Shown here one piece after another: positions 33,774 to 45,166 of a stretch of 49,660 nucleotides of DNA. How positions within the stretch are numbered: position 1 is the first letter of the stretch; each line of letters begins with the position of its first letter. The stretch is from Blastomyces gilchristii SLH14081. Taxonomy: Eukaryota; Ascomycota; Eurotiomycetes; Onygenales; Ajellomycetaceae. The DNA lies in the NCBI RefSeq assembly GCF_000003855.2, contig NW_003101666.1, positions 1,255,372 through 1,305,031 on the forward strand, given 5' to 3'. Both the position numbers and the translations under genes were made by a program. Under the pieces are notes generated by a model that saw nothing but the letters and a program-made list of their open reading frames with translations, ran no database searches and was not told where the DNA came from.

Positions 33774-34420
33774 GACTGGCCATCAAAAAAACATGTAAAG
33801 TGACTATATATCAGATCTTAAAATGAAACCATGACTTGAAAAAAATAAGAAAGTGGTCCCATTTGGTCTCATTTAGTCCCATTCTTGACATAAAGTTACT
33901 ATTTTTAGACATTTTAAGGTTTTTTTTAGACTATTTTTAATTTTTTAAAAAGTAACACTTTTTGATAACACTCAAATAAGATTTAAAGTCATTTAAAGCA
34001 ATAAAAATAATTTAAATTGAGAAGTGAAAATCATGGTCTCATTTGAAAAATGTGACAAGAGTAGACAGTAAGTCTCACTGAGACAGTATGAAACTACTAT
34101 CTAATGTTAAAACTGTGTAATGGGATCAGTCGAATTGGTAATGAGACTATCAAAAAATCTGGTCCTGGTTCCAGACACGGTCACACGGTCAGTCTAACCC
34201 TGAACACACTTTTTAAGTGTATGTTTTCTAATTATTCACATTTATACAGATATATACAGATTATTTATTAGATAATATTAAGATAATAACTCATCATAAC
34301 TGTGTTACTCTCACTGTGAGAGATACACAGTTAGTAATAAACATTGTAAAGACTCTGAGAAGTAAGTATTTTAAAGATGCTGACATAATATATAGGTCTT
34401 ATATAACGAAGTTGATCAGA
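33774..34420. other. Mixed-composition region with possible transposon end
   Basis: Between 33850 and 34200 there are GC-normal islands: GGTCCCATTTGGTCTCATTT near 33855 and, near 34165-34200, CACGGTCACACGGTCAGTC with the internal repeat GGTCA-CAC-GGTCA. Such words resemble the ends of fungal Tc1/mariner-type DNA transposons, but no partner inverted repeat was found in the window. 34205-34420 is plain AT-rich DNA. Confidence 0.35.
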
Positions 34421-37418
34421 CAATCACTTCATCATGAACTCGCTCGATTTTTTGAATAAGAACCCGCCGATTGATTCATTGAAAAGCCCTCGATCATATG
34501 AGCATTTTGACCCCATCGCCGACCACATACCCTGTGTGGTGGTGGAGTTATCCAGCCAAATGTGAACCGGACATTGTTTGAAACTCCTGTGTGAGATTAT
34601 CCCCTGTTCTCCCCTATCACACCACAACCCCAGGCCAAATTGCCATACAAATTGTAAGGTGAAAAGACCTAGTCATATGTATCAATCTTCTCAATTTTGG
34701 AAGATTTCTCATCTGTAATTGTCAAGATATCTGAGAAGTGACATTTATGAAAACCCTGTTCATCTTTAATGTTTCAAAACAGCAACATCAAGTTTCATCC
34801 TTTTACCACTCTTCTCAATCTGGCTCATTCTCAGCAGAAAAATACAAAAAGATATCTCAGTAATAATATCAAGTATATAATCAACAGACACTTCTGAAGT
34901 GCAATCTCTGCAGTCTGTCTTCAGTGTATCTAGACATTAATACCAAGTCTCATCCTTGTACTGCTTCTCTCAATCTGGCTCATTCTCAGCAGAATAATAC
35001 AAAAAGATACCTCAGTAACAGTATTCAATACATAATCAGCAGATAACAAGTTAACAGAACAAGTCAACAGCACATTAACAACTATAAATTCAGTATATCT
35101 CAAGATCTGACTGAGCCTTTAATCTCTGTATAGTGAGATATATTAAATCTAGTTTTAATATCTTAATATTTAATAGATTCTGTAAGAGATTGAGAACAGT
35201 AATACTAGATTTCTATTGAATTTAAGAACTAACTCTATATTAATATAATCATTGATAAAGTCTTCTATTTTAAGATATAAATAACCAGTTTCTCTATATT
35301 TTACTGACAATATTTATATTATTATATAGAAACAGACTTATATTCTCTATAATATCAAGACTCTGAAGAGAGAAAGTCTTGATAGAGAGTATATAGTAGT
35401 GTATATCTTAGCAGTTTCTATCTCATTTTTCTGCAGCAGTTAATGCAAAAAAAAAGATCTTAGAAATAGTTTTTTACTTCTCTTGAAAAAGTAAGATGTT
35501 TTTCTCTGAGTTTTATATAATATTCTTAAAAAGAATTAAAAACAGAGCTGTTTTCTATCATAATTTTATATTCTTTTTAAGTAAGAATTACTTTTTCAGT
35601 AGCTGAAGAGCTTTTATTAATACTTAATTCTTTTTTACACTCTTTATTAACTGATTTAAGTTGCACACTTGTTGTGTGAGAAGAATTGAATGATTTAGAA
35701 TAAAATTAAATAGTTTTAATCAATTTCTCTGTAAAAAATTGATTTATTTTTTATCAGTTTTTCTTTCAAAAACTGTCATATTATATAATTTATTATTAAT
35801 TGATATCATACTTTTTCTCACTGTATTTCAAGAAAGAGAGTGTAAAGATTTTATTGATTTATCTCAAAAGTCAATTTTAATTTATTAGATTCTCTTCAAA
35901 AATTTAATCTAGTTAATGAACTAGTGTGAAAAAAATCAGGTGTTTTATACATAAAAGTCTTTTATTCTTCTTTTGAAATAGTCAGACTAACTTTTCAATT
36001 GAAAACAGACTTAGAAATCTCTTAATAGAAACAGTCTGATCAACTTTTCAATTCAAAAAAGTTTAATAAATATCTCAATTGAATCAGTCTGATCAACTTT
36101 TCATTGAGTAAGAACAATGAGTTCAAAAATACACTCAGTTGATGTGAAAAAAGATGCTTTGTCAAATACTATTCCTGAGATTAAAATTCTGAAGAGAAGA
36201 AAGAAAGAAGAAATTCTAGACAGTGAATCTGAAGTCTTTGATGCTGAACTATTTACAATAGTGAAAGCTTTCATACTTATTGAAATAAAATCTTATAAAA
36301 GAGAAAATAGTTTGAAAGAGACATGAATATTCTCTGATAGTCAAGCTGTGTTAAAAAGACTTAGAAATAGTCAGATTCATAATGATCAAATGAATCTTGA
36401 ACTGATTTTAAACTCTGTTTTGAAAATTCAAAAGAGAAGAATATCAAAGCTGATAATTCATCTGCACTGAGTTTCTGCTCATATGAACATTCATGGCAAT
36501 GAATTGGCTGCTTCAGCTGCAAAAAAGAGTTCAGAATTAAGCAGATCTATTCAAAGAATTGTGTCCTGGTCTTTTATAAAGAGAAAGATAAAAAGAATCT
36601 TGTTTAGACAAGTAAAATGAAAGCGGGCAGAAATAAAAGAAGAGTATACATTATTCTAGATTGAAAACAAAACCCAAGTGAAAATCTTGTTTAATTAAAT
36701 GTAAAAAGAAAATATTCTCATCTATAATACAGCTGAAACTAGAATATGACTATTTCAAATCTTATATACAGAGATTTAATGATAGATTTAACTTAATAGA
36801 ATGCTTATTCTGTAATGCAAATGAGAATTCTGAGTATATTGTAATGCACTGTGTATTATACAATAGTGTTAGAGTCAGATTGAAAGAGAAGTATAATCTA
36901 AATCAATTAAATATAAGATTCTTATTCTCAAATGAGACAGGAATTAAAAACTTAATAGACTTTCTATCAGAAACTCAAGCAGCTATAAGAAAATAACTAA
37001 ATTCAAAAATATCTGAATATGAAGAGAAGGAAATTGATCAGATACAGGCTGTTAAAACAGCTATATACTTTCTTTTAATAATTTGTTTTATTACAGTCTC
37101 TCTTTACTTTACTTTTCCTTTCTATTCTTTTCTATCTATCTATTTAATGTGTCTATCTTTAAGACTGTGTTCTCTTTTCTTTTGTCATGATATTGTCAAA
37201 TGGTTTCAAAGTATCAGAAGATGTTAAAATACTGCAATTTATAAACAGTTTTTATATTCTGAGCTGAAATTTTCTGATTTTGCATATCTGAAATTGATGA
37301 ATATATAATAGTTAACTTTATAGATATAGGAAAAACTCTGAGAACTAAAGATTCTCAGATAGATGTTATAGTCTCTGACTGCATACATCTATAATTGAAG
37401 AATAATAATAATAATAAT
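34421..37418 (+). mobile_element. LINE copy 2 with large internal deletion
   Basis: This is the plus-strand copy of the LINE at 948-8560. The 5' UTR (34421 to about 36116) including the tandem monomers is present. ORF1 begins at 36117, but after about 35 codons the sequence jumps straight into the RNase H domain of ORF2. The 3' UTR and (AAT)n end (37400-37418) follow. About 4.7 kb (rest of ORF1, endonuclease, RT) is missing. The first 250 bp of the 5' end are GC-normal and the rest is converted. No clean TSD was found. GAAGTTGATCAGA at the left and GAAGAGATCAGA at the right are similar but not identical. Confidence 0.88.
36117..37047 (+). pseudogene. In-frame ORF1 N-terminus / RNase H fusion of LINE copy 2
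   Basis: The frame starts MSSKIHSVDVKKDALS, the ORF1 N-terminus, and after KKEEI continues without a frame change into DSESEVFDAELF of RNase H. The junction lies near 36215. In copy 1 both parent sites contain GAAAT, a five-base microhomology. RNase H residues that remain include FDAEL, FSDSQAVLKRL and NELAASAAKK. In that last motif the Asp that follows NELA in copy 1 is Ala, which is not a transition. The first TGA (36324-36326) is a Trp position in copy 1. A one-base insertion near 36590 shifts the C-terminal part, which still reads ECLFCNANENSEYIVMHC. It could have been a functional fused protein before RIP, or just a deletion that happened to keep frame. Confidence 0.8.
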
Positions 37419-39445
37419 TGAAGAGATCAGATGATAATAATTTAAAGAAAACATAATAATGAATATAATTCTTATATCTACTGTGATGAATAACATATAT
37501 AATATAAAGACTATGATAGATAGTGATCTATGTTACTATACAATGATTAAATCTTTAGTTGTAAGATATTATAATCTTCAGTATATTCTCTTATTAAAAC
37601 CTCAACTTCTCATAGAATTTAATACTTCAAAAGATATTTACATCTGTTATATGATGAAACTAAATATAGATGTCAGAGAATATCAATACAAAGATATTTA
37701 TATGTATAAAGTAAATAATCTCAATTATAATCTTATGTTAGAACTTATCTAACTATCTAAATAAGACATCTTATTAAATACTTGAAACAGAAGCTTAATA
37801 TTCTCTAACAATGATAGAATTCACAAAGATAATATTCATAAGACTATGAACCTTTCACAGATCTCTGTCAACACTTACAAAATACTCTGAAAAGGAAGTT
37901 ATTATTAAAATCACTGACAGAGTCACTGATAAAGTCACTGATAGCAGAATTATATATTAATCTATTTCACCAGTCTAGCTGATATTAAGAAAGCTCTAGA
38001 CAAGTTATTCTGTGTTATAATGACAGATTCTCATATAAAACTCTCTTAATAATATTATGAATATCTAGATGTCTTTTAACAAGATAAGAATATTATAAAT
38101 CTATCTCTCTTATAAGGTTCAGAAGTGAATCACAGTATCAAGTTAAAAGAGAGAAATGATAAGAACTCTGAATTATTATAAGACTCTCTTTATAATATGT
38201 TCTGAGATGAACTTCTTCTTCTTTGAAAGACACTTAATAATCTGTTAAATAAAGAATTTATATATATTAGTAATTTCTCTGCTGCAGCTTCTATTCTCTT
38301 TGCAAAGAAATCAGACAGAGAACTTCAATTCTGTATAAACTATTGAGAATTGAACAGATTAATCAAGAAGAACTGCTATTCTTTATCTCTAATTAATAAA
38401 ACTCTAGCTTACATTGAATAAGCTTAATAGTTCATAAAACTAGATATTATCACTGCATTTTATAAGATTTATATCACTAAAGAAGATGAGTGACTTACAG
38501 TATTCTAAACATGATGTAATCTTTTTGAATAAGTAGTGACACTCTTCAGACTGACTAACACTCTCAGTATATTTCAGAAGTATATTAACTGAGCACTCTG
38601 AGATTTTCTTAATAAATTCATATCTGTGTATCTTAATAACATTCTTATCTTGACTAATGAGTTCAGAAAAGAATATCAAGAACATATATAAAAGATATTA
38701 TAATAACTACAGATAGCACAACTACTGATAGACATAGATAAGTATGATTTTAAGATTAAAAGTACAAAATATCTAGACTTTATCATAGAAGCTGATAAGA
38801 GAATCTGAATAAATTTTGAGAAGATCTCTACTATTCTTGAATGAAAGACTCTGTTCACTGTGAAAGATTTATAAAGCTTTATCAGATTCACTAACTTCTA
38901 TCAGTAATTTATATAAAACTTCTCAGATATTATAAGATTACTTACAGAACTTATTAAGAAAGACTCAGTATTTCAATAATCAGTGAACACTGAAGCTTTA
39001 TTTATATAGATGAAGAAGATGTTCATTAATATCTCTTAACTGATAATATTCAATTCTGATTATAAGACAGTTGTTGAAGCTGATTTATCTGACTATGTTA
39101 CAGAAGAAGCTATATTATAATATAATAATAAAGATGTCTTATAATCATGTATCTTTATATCTAAGAAACTGAGTTCTGCTGAATACAATTACAAGATCTA
39201 TGATATAAAACTTCTTACAATTATATACTGTCTAGAAGAATGAGACTCTGAACTCTGAAGTATCTTCAAATTTGAGATAATCATAGATTATAAGAATCTC
39301 AAGCACTTTACAACTATCTATAAACTTATTAAATAATAGATATAATAATCTGAGTTCTTAAGCTTCTTTTATTTTATAATACACTGCTGTTCTGACAGTC
39401 AGAACTTGATAACAGATACTCTCTTATAATGAGAGTAAAATATAT
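37419..39445 (+). mobile_element. Gypsy element E, left part (protease to RNase H)
   Basis: This stretch aligns with element B from about 27270 and runs to about 29288 of B, where element D interrupts it. The 5' LTR and gag are absent, and the left edge abuts the (AAT)n tail of LINE copy 2. An open frame at 37459-37752 (97 codons) is the aspartic protease, with MIDSD in place of the DSG-type active site. RT follows at about 38290-38690 and RNase H at about 38990-39300, both with many stops. It continues at 45167. Confidence 0.88.
39441..39445. repeat. Target-site duplication of gypsy element D, left
   Basis: TATAT lies here and at 45167-45171. The element E sequence (AATATATC in B) is restored when D and one copy are removed. 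Confidence 0.85.
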
Positions 39446-39778
39446 TATGGCGGGCTGCGCCCGATCAATCATATAGACTATTTCATTACACTCCATAGAT
39501 TCTTCCATTCCCGATCACCGATCCTCGGCTGCTGCGAACGCGCGTAATGTATGCTCCGATTCTCAGCCATTCCCAATCACCGATCCTCGGCCGCTACGAA
39601 CACGCGTATATTCTTCCACCCCGAAGGGCCACCGCGTACGCCACCACAGACATGTATAAATATCCATCTCAATTGCTGATTCTTGCACTTTCTCTTTCTT
39701 TCCTTCTTTAACATTTTTATCTTTGTTAAATAAGACCTATTAATATAATACTGATCTATTCAGCATAGGCTTCTTACA
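39446..39778 (+). repeat. 5' LTR of element D, with 62-bp internal duplication
   Basis: This LTR is 333 bp. CCATTCCC(G/A)ATCACCGATC occurs at 39505 and 39567, a 62-bp period that accounts exactly for the length difference to the 271-bp LTR of element B. The duplicated block lies upstream of the TATA-like box, in the U3 part. Confidence 0.92.
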
Positions 39779-40108
39779 CTATAAAAATGTTCATTATCTC
39801 CTTATTAGAAAATGATTATTTATATATTATCTTCTCATTAGAAACAATTACTCATCAAGAGATATCTGAACATGTAACAACACATAAGAAATAGAGAAAC
39901 AGTTAAACAGTTAAGCAGACACTGAGTCTTCAGATAGAAGCTTGCTTATCAGTCACTCTGATTCTGTAACAAGATCTTATGAAGAGAATAAGATCTTATA
40001 AGAGAATATCAGTGAAAGATCTGAGAGTTCTGACACTCAGATATATGAAAATACAATTACACTTCTTCAGATTTCACAGATATTATATATCTGATAATTG
40101 ATATAATC

Positions 40109-41252
40109 ATGTCTAATGATAATATGAAACTCTTGAATGTGAGTATAGATGCAATGTCACAGTGACTCTGAGTAATGTTGAAATTACAATAATAATAAAT
40201 AACTAATATACATACAATGTAACAACTTCAATATGAAGAGATTTAATAATTAATTCATGTGATTTCAACATCTACAGAATTGAATATAAAAGTACTGAAA
40301 GAATACTTAAATACTTCTACATATTTCAATACTTTCAATCTCACTCTCTACTCATCATGAAGAATAAAAATGCTTGTAAAACTGAGTATAGATGAAGATT
40401 GCATCAGTTTATTAATTAATCAAGATTGATATATCAATGAACAATTGAAAGATCATGTGAAATAGAAGTTTCATTTATGAATGAAAGCATGTGAATCAGT
40501 GTTATGAATATCTGATAATATTATAAGATATCTTGATATTCTGTTCTAAGACACTGTTATACAATAGAAAGTATTAGATTAATTACAAAGTGCTTAATAG
40601 AGAAATACTTCTCTTACAATATTTATTCCTGACTTCAATACTAAGATTCTAAAAGCAGATAATCAATCTTGAGAGAATTAAATAAAGATTAGCAGTGCTT
40701 AAGAAGATATTGACTTTCAAACTCTTACAGACTCTTGTAAGTGTAGATAAAGACTAGACTTATAAAGACTTCTGCACACAGCTTCAGATATTGAATGACT
40801 GTCTTATCAAGCTTAAGAGTATATAGAACAGTGATAGAAGATATTACATCTCAGTCACTTATACACCTGCATCAAAGAACAATGATGCAGAGATTATAAA
40901 CTAAATAGATTCAAATGTCTATACATAAGTAAGAGTTTTCCTCATTCAAACAGGCTTTCAAGTCTCTGAGATCACTCCTGAAGAAGTCACTGATTAATAT
41001 TAATATGAAGTGTGCATCAACTGTAACTGATCAGAACACATTACTTTCAGCTGCTGATCAACCTATGTATCTTCACATTTAAGAGAAAGATCAGTGTCTG
41101 TTCACATCAATCACATTACATTAGAGAAAGATTCAGAGAATAACTATAAGAATGTCTCAGTGAAACAGAAAAAAGATTAGCTTCTATTCAAATTCATGAA
41201 CAGAAGCTTGAAGAGGTCAGATGACAACAATTTAAAGAGAAAATGACAATGA
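40109..41252 (+). pseudogene. Gag of element D, RIP-damaged
   Basis: The start (MSND/N...) and the knuckle at 41013 (CINC, then SEH, then C, the C-x2-C-x4-H-x4-C pattern) match element B. A one-base indel lies between the start and 40863. The stop TGA at 41250-41252 overlaps the pol ATG at 41249 as ATGA. The codon two before the stop is a TGA where the family probably had TGG, so the overlapping TGA is the likely original stop. Confidence 0.8.
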
Positions 41253-44200
41253 ATGTAATTCTTGTATCTACTGTGATTAATAACATGTATAATATGAAGA
41301 CTATAATAGACACCAGTCTATGTCACTATGCAATGATTAAATCTTCAGTTGTAAGATATTATAATCTTCAGCATATCTTTTTATTAAAACTCTGACTTCT
41401 TACAGAATTTAATGATTTAAAAGATGTTTGCACTCATTACATGATGAAACTAAACATAGATATCAGAGAACATTAGCATGAAGATATCTATATATATAAA
41501 GTCGATAATCTTGATTATAATCTTATGTTAGAACTTGTCTAACTATCTAAACAAGGCATCTTATTGAATACTTGAAACAGGAGTTTAATATTCTCTAACA
41601 AAGATAGAGTTCATAAGAATAATATTCATAAGACTATGAATCTGACACAGATCTCTGTCAACATCTATGAAATACTCAGAAAAAGAAGTCACTGAAAGAA
41701 TTGCTAATAGCAGAATTATATATCAATCTATTTCATCAGTCTGACTAATATCAAAAAGACTCTAGAAAAATTATTCTATGTTACAATAACAGATTCTCAT
41801 ATGAAACTCTGTCAATAATATCATGAATATCTAGATGTCTTCTGACAAGATAATAATGCTACAAATCTACCTCTTTTATAAGGTTCAGAAGTGAATCACA
41901 GTATCAAGTTGAAAAAGAAGAATAGTACAGACTCTGAATCATTATAAGACTCTCTTTATAACATGTTCTAAGATGAACTTCTCCTTCAAAAGACACTCAA
42001 TGATCTATTGAATAAAGAATTCATACACATTAGTAACTCTTTCACTGCAGCCTCTATTCTCTTTGCAAAGAAACCAGATGAAGAACTCCAGTTCTGTGTG
42101 AATTATTGAGAATTGAATAGATTAATGAAGAAGAACTGTTATTCTTTATCTCTTGTCAATGAAACTCTAGCTTGCATTGAATAAGCTCAATGATTTATAA
42201 AGTTAGATGTCATCACTGTGTTTCATAAGATTCACATCACTGAAGAAGATGGGTGACTTACAGCATTCTGAACATGATATAATCTCTTTGAATGAGTAGT
42301 CACACTCTTTGAACTAGCTAATGCTCTCAGTACATTTCAGAAGTATATCAACTGAGCACTCTGAGATTTCCTTGATAAATTCACATCTGCATATCTTGAT
42401 GACATTCTCATCTTCACTGATGAATTCAGAAAAGAATACTAAGAACATGTGTGAAAGATATTACAATGACTATGAGAAGCAGAACTATTAATAGATATTA
42501 ATAAGTGTGATTTTGAAGTCAAGAGTATCAAGTATCTGAGTTTTATTATAGAAGCTGATAAGAGAATTTGAATGAATTCTGAGAAAGTCTCTACTATTCT
42601 TGAATGAGAAGCTCTGTGTACTGTGAAAGATGTATAAAGCTTCATCAGATTTACTAACTTCTATCAGTGATTTATATAAAACTTCTCAGATATTACAAGA
42701 TCACTTACAGATCTCACTAAGAAAGACTCAGTATTTCAATAATCAGTGGACACTGAAGCTGCATTTACACAGATGAAGAAGATATTCATTAATAACTCTC
42801 TACTAATAATATTCAATTCTGATTGTGAGATAGTTATTAACATCAATTTCTCTGACTATATAATAGAAGAAGTGATACTGCAGTATAATAATGAAGATAT
42901 TCTACAATTATATGTCTTTATGTTTAAGAAACTGAGTTCTGCTGAATGCAATTATGAGATCTATGATAAGAAACTTCTTACAATTATACACTGTTTAGAA
43001 GAATGAGACTCTGAACTTCAAAGTATCTCTGAATTTGAGATAGTCACAGATTATAAGAATCTCAAATACTTCATAACTACTCATAAACTTACTGAATGAC
43101 AGATATGATAATCTGAGTTTTTAAGCTACTTTTATTTTATAATACACTACTGTTCTAGCAGTCAGAACTTGATGACAGATGCCCTCTCATAACAAGAGTA
43201 AGATATATCATTCAATGTAATAGATACTCACTGAATGAATTGAGAGCATCAGCTCTTGAATCTGAAGATACTAGTTAATCAAGTTGAAACAGCTCATAAC
43301 ATCATATGTGCTTCTTTAATTAGAACTGATATTGATATCTTCACTTTCTCTACACTGAATAAACTGTGACATACAGCAGCTCAGACTGATGAACTTCTTC
43401 AGACTCTCACTGAAGCAGTATATTAAGAAGCACTTCAATTCCTTTCAGAACTATGTATAATAACTGATATCTCAGAATGTTCAATTAATAATAATAACAT
43501 TCTATAATTCTGTGAATAATGCTGAGTCTCTCACTCTGAACTCTTACACACTCAGATAATGCAAGAGATGCATGATTTATGTATAATCAGTTATTCAGAT
43601 TATAAATAACTGTATAAAATGATCTTCTGAGAATTCTACTGATCTGAGATATTAAACAGTATCAGACACTTTGTCTGAAACTGCAATCACTGTTCTTCTG
43701 TTATCTTATGAAAGAACTGTAGAAAAGATCTACTGAAATCACTCAATATCTCTGATAGAATCTGATAAGATGTAGTAATTAACTTCACTATTAATCTATC
43801 TGAGAGTAAGAGTTGTAGAAACATTCTGATCATTATTAACTGACTAAGTAAGAATGTAATATTAAAACCTTGTAATAAGATGAATATTAAACAAGTCACT
43901 GAAGCCTTCTTACAGAGTTCATTCTATCAGATATATGAGTTGCTGAGATCAATAGTATTGAATCAGAGCTGCTAATTCATGAGTGCTCTCTGAACAAGAA
44001 TTTATCAAGTTCTCAAGATTATACACTGTCTGTCAACTGTCTATCACTCTGAGACTGATGATATATCAGAACAGATAATTCAGACTGTAAAGAATTATAT
44101 CTGTAAGTTCTGTAATTACTTATAAGATAATTGACATGATCTGCTTTTACACACAGAGATCACTATCAATGAATAAGATGTCATTTCAACAGATATAAGT

Positions 44201-44833
44201 CTGTTCTTTCTTACATACAGTTATTACATGAAAGTGTTGAATCTTCTAGAGATCACACAGTTTATACTGAACTCTCACAGTTCAATTCAGATCACTGACA
44301 ATATAGTAACAAAGCTCTGAGATGCCTGCAATTGAGTAGAGGTCTTCATGATAACTATGAAACAAGATTAAGAGAATCAAATCAATGTTCACTGAAATCT
44401 CACTGAACAATATAAGATAGAAGATCTAATATGATTGAATCTTAAGAATATACAAATCACACATTCATCTTATATACTAGATTACTACCACATCAGATAT
44501 AAAGTGATAGAAGTTTGAGATAGTCATAACTACTGTCTTGACACATCATCAGAGATTCATAATGTATTTCACACAAGCTTGCTTCATCACACTGTCATCA
44601 ATTCATTCCCTTCTTAGCTGACTTCTGACTAGCAGTTATCAGGCATCATAGAAGAAGATAATGAGCTTGAGTGAGAGATTGAGAATATTCTCAATGAGAG
44701 ATTCTGTGACTGCAGCCAGTAATATCTCATGAAATAAGTCAGCTATAATCAACTGACCTGAACTCTGAGTTCTGCATTATCTGAAATAACAGCTCTTGAC
44801 TGATGAGAACTGCTTCTGAAAGAGAGAGACTAA
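41249..44833 (+). pseudogene. Pol of element D (protease, RT, RNase H, integrase, chromodomain), RIP-damaged
   Basis: This is one net frame of 1,194 codons ending TAA at 44831-44833, directly before the 3' LTR. It is collinear with pol of element B. The RNase H segment is still open for 86 codons at 42746-43006, including AFTQMKKIF, FSDYIIEEV and [19 protein letters not shown]. In that segment the usual DASDYA reads NFSDYI, again a D-to-N type change. The chromodomain lies at about 44645-44810. Trp codons are TGA throughout. Confidence 0.9.
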
Positions 44834-45166
44834 TATGACAGGCTGCGCCTGATCAATCATATAGACTATTCTATTACACTTTATAGATTCTTTCATTCCT
44901 GATCACTGATTCTCAGCTGCTATGAACGCGTGTAATATATGCTTCAATTCTTGGTCATTCTCAATCACCGATCCTCAGCTGCTATGAACGCGTGTATATT
45001 CTTCCGCCCCGAAGCTCCACCGCGTACATTATCACAGATGTGTATAAATATTCATCTTGATCACTGATTCTCACACTTTCTCTTTCTTTCCTTCTTTAAC
45101 ATTTTTATCTTTGTTAAATAAGATCTATTAATATAATACTGATCTATTTAATGTAGGCCTCTTACA
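44834..45166 (+). repeat. 3' LTR of element D
   Basis: This LTR is 333 bp, starting TATGACAGGC and ending CTCTTACA. It is collinear with 39446-39778 including the 62-bp duplication, and more converted than the 5' copy. Confidence 0.92.

Larger units (their letters stand above)
39446..45166 (+). mobile_element. Complete Ty3/gypsy retrotransposon, element D, nested in element E
   Basis: This 5,721-bp element has two 333-bp LTRs and a 5-bp TSD (TATAT). It is the same family as B, with a longer LTR (62-bp duplication) and the full pol C-terminus: B lacks about 78 bp between integrase and chromodomain that D and E keep. It is inserted into the interval between RNase H and integrase of element E. 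The 5' LTR is GC-normal, while the 3' LTR and interior are more converted. Confidence 0.95.

Noticed and set aside
34409..34421. TSD of LINE copy 2 (GAAGTTGATCAGA versus GAAGAGATCAGA at 37419-37432)
   Set aside because: The words differ by an indel and the upstream flank does not match gypsy sequence, so the insertion of LINE copy 2 into element E is not demonstrated.
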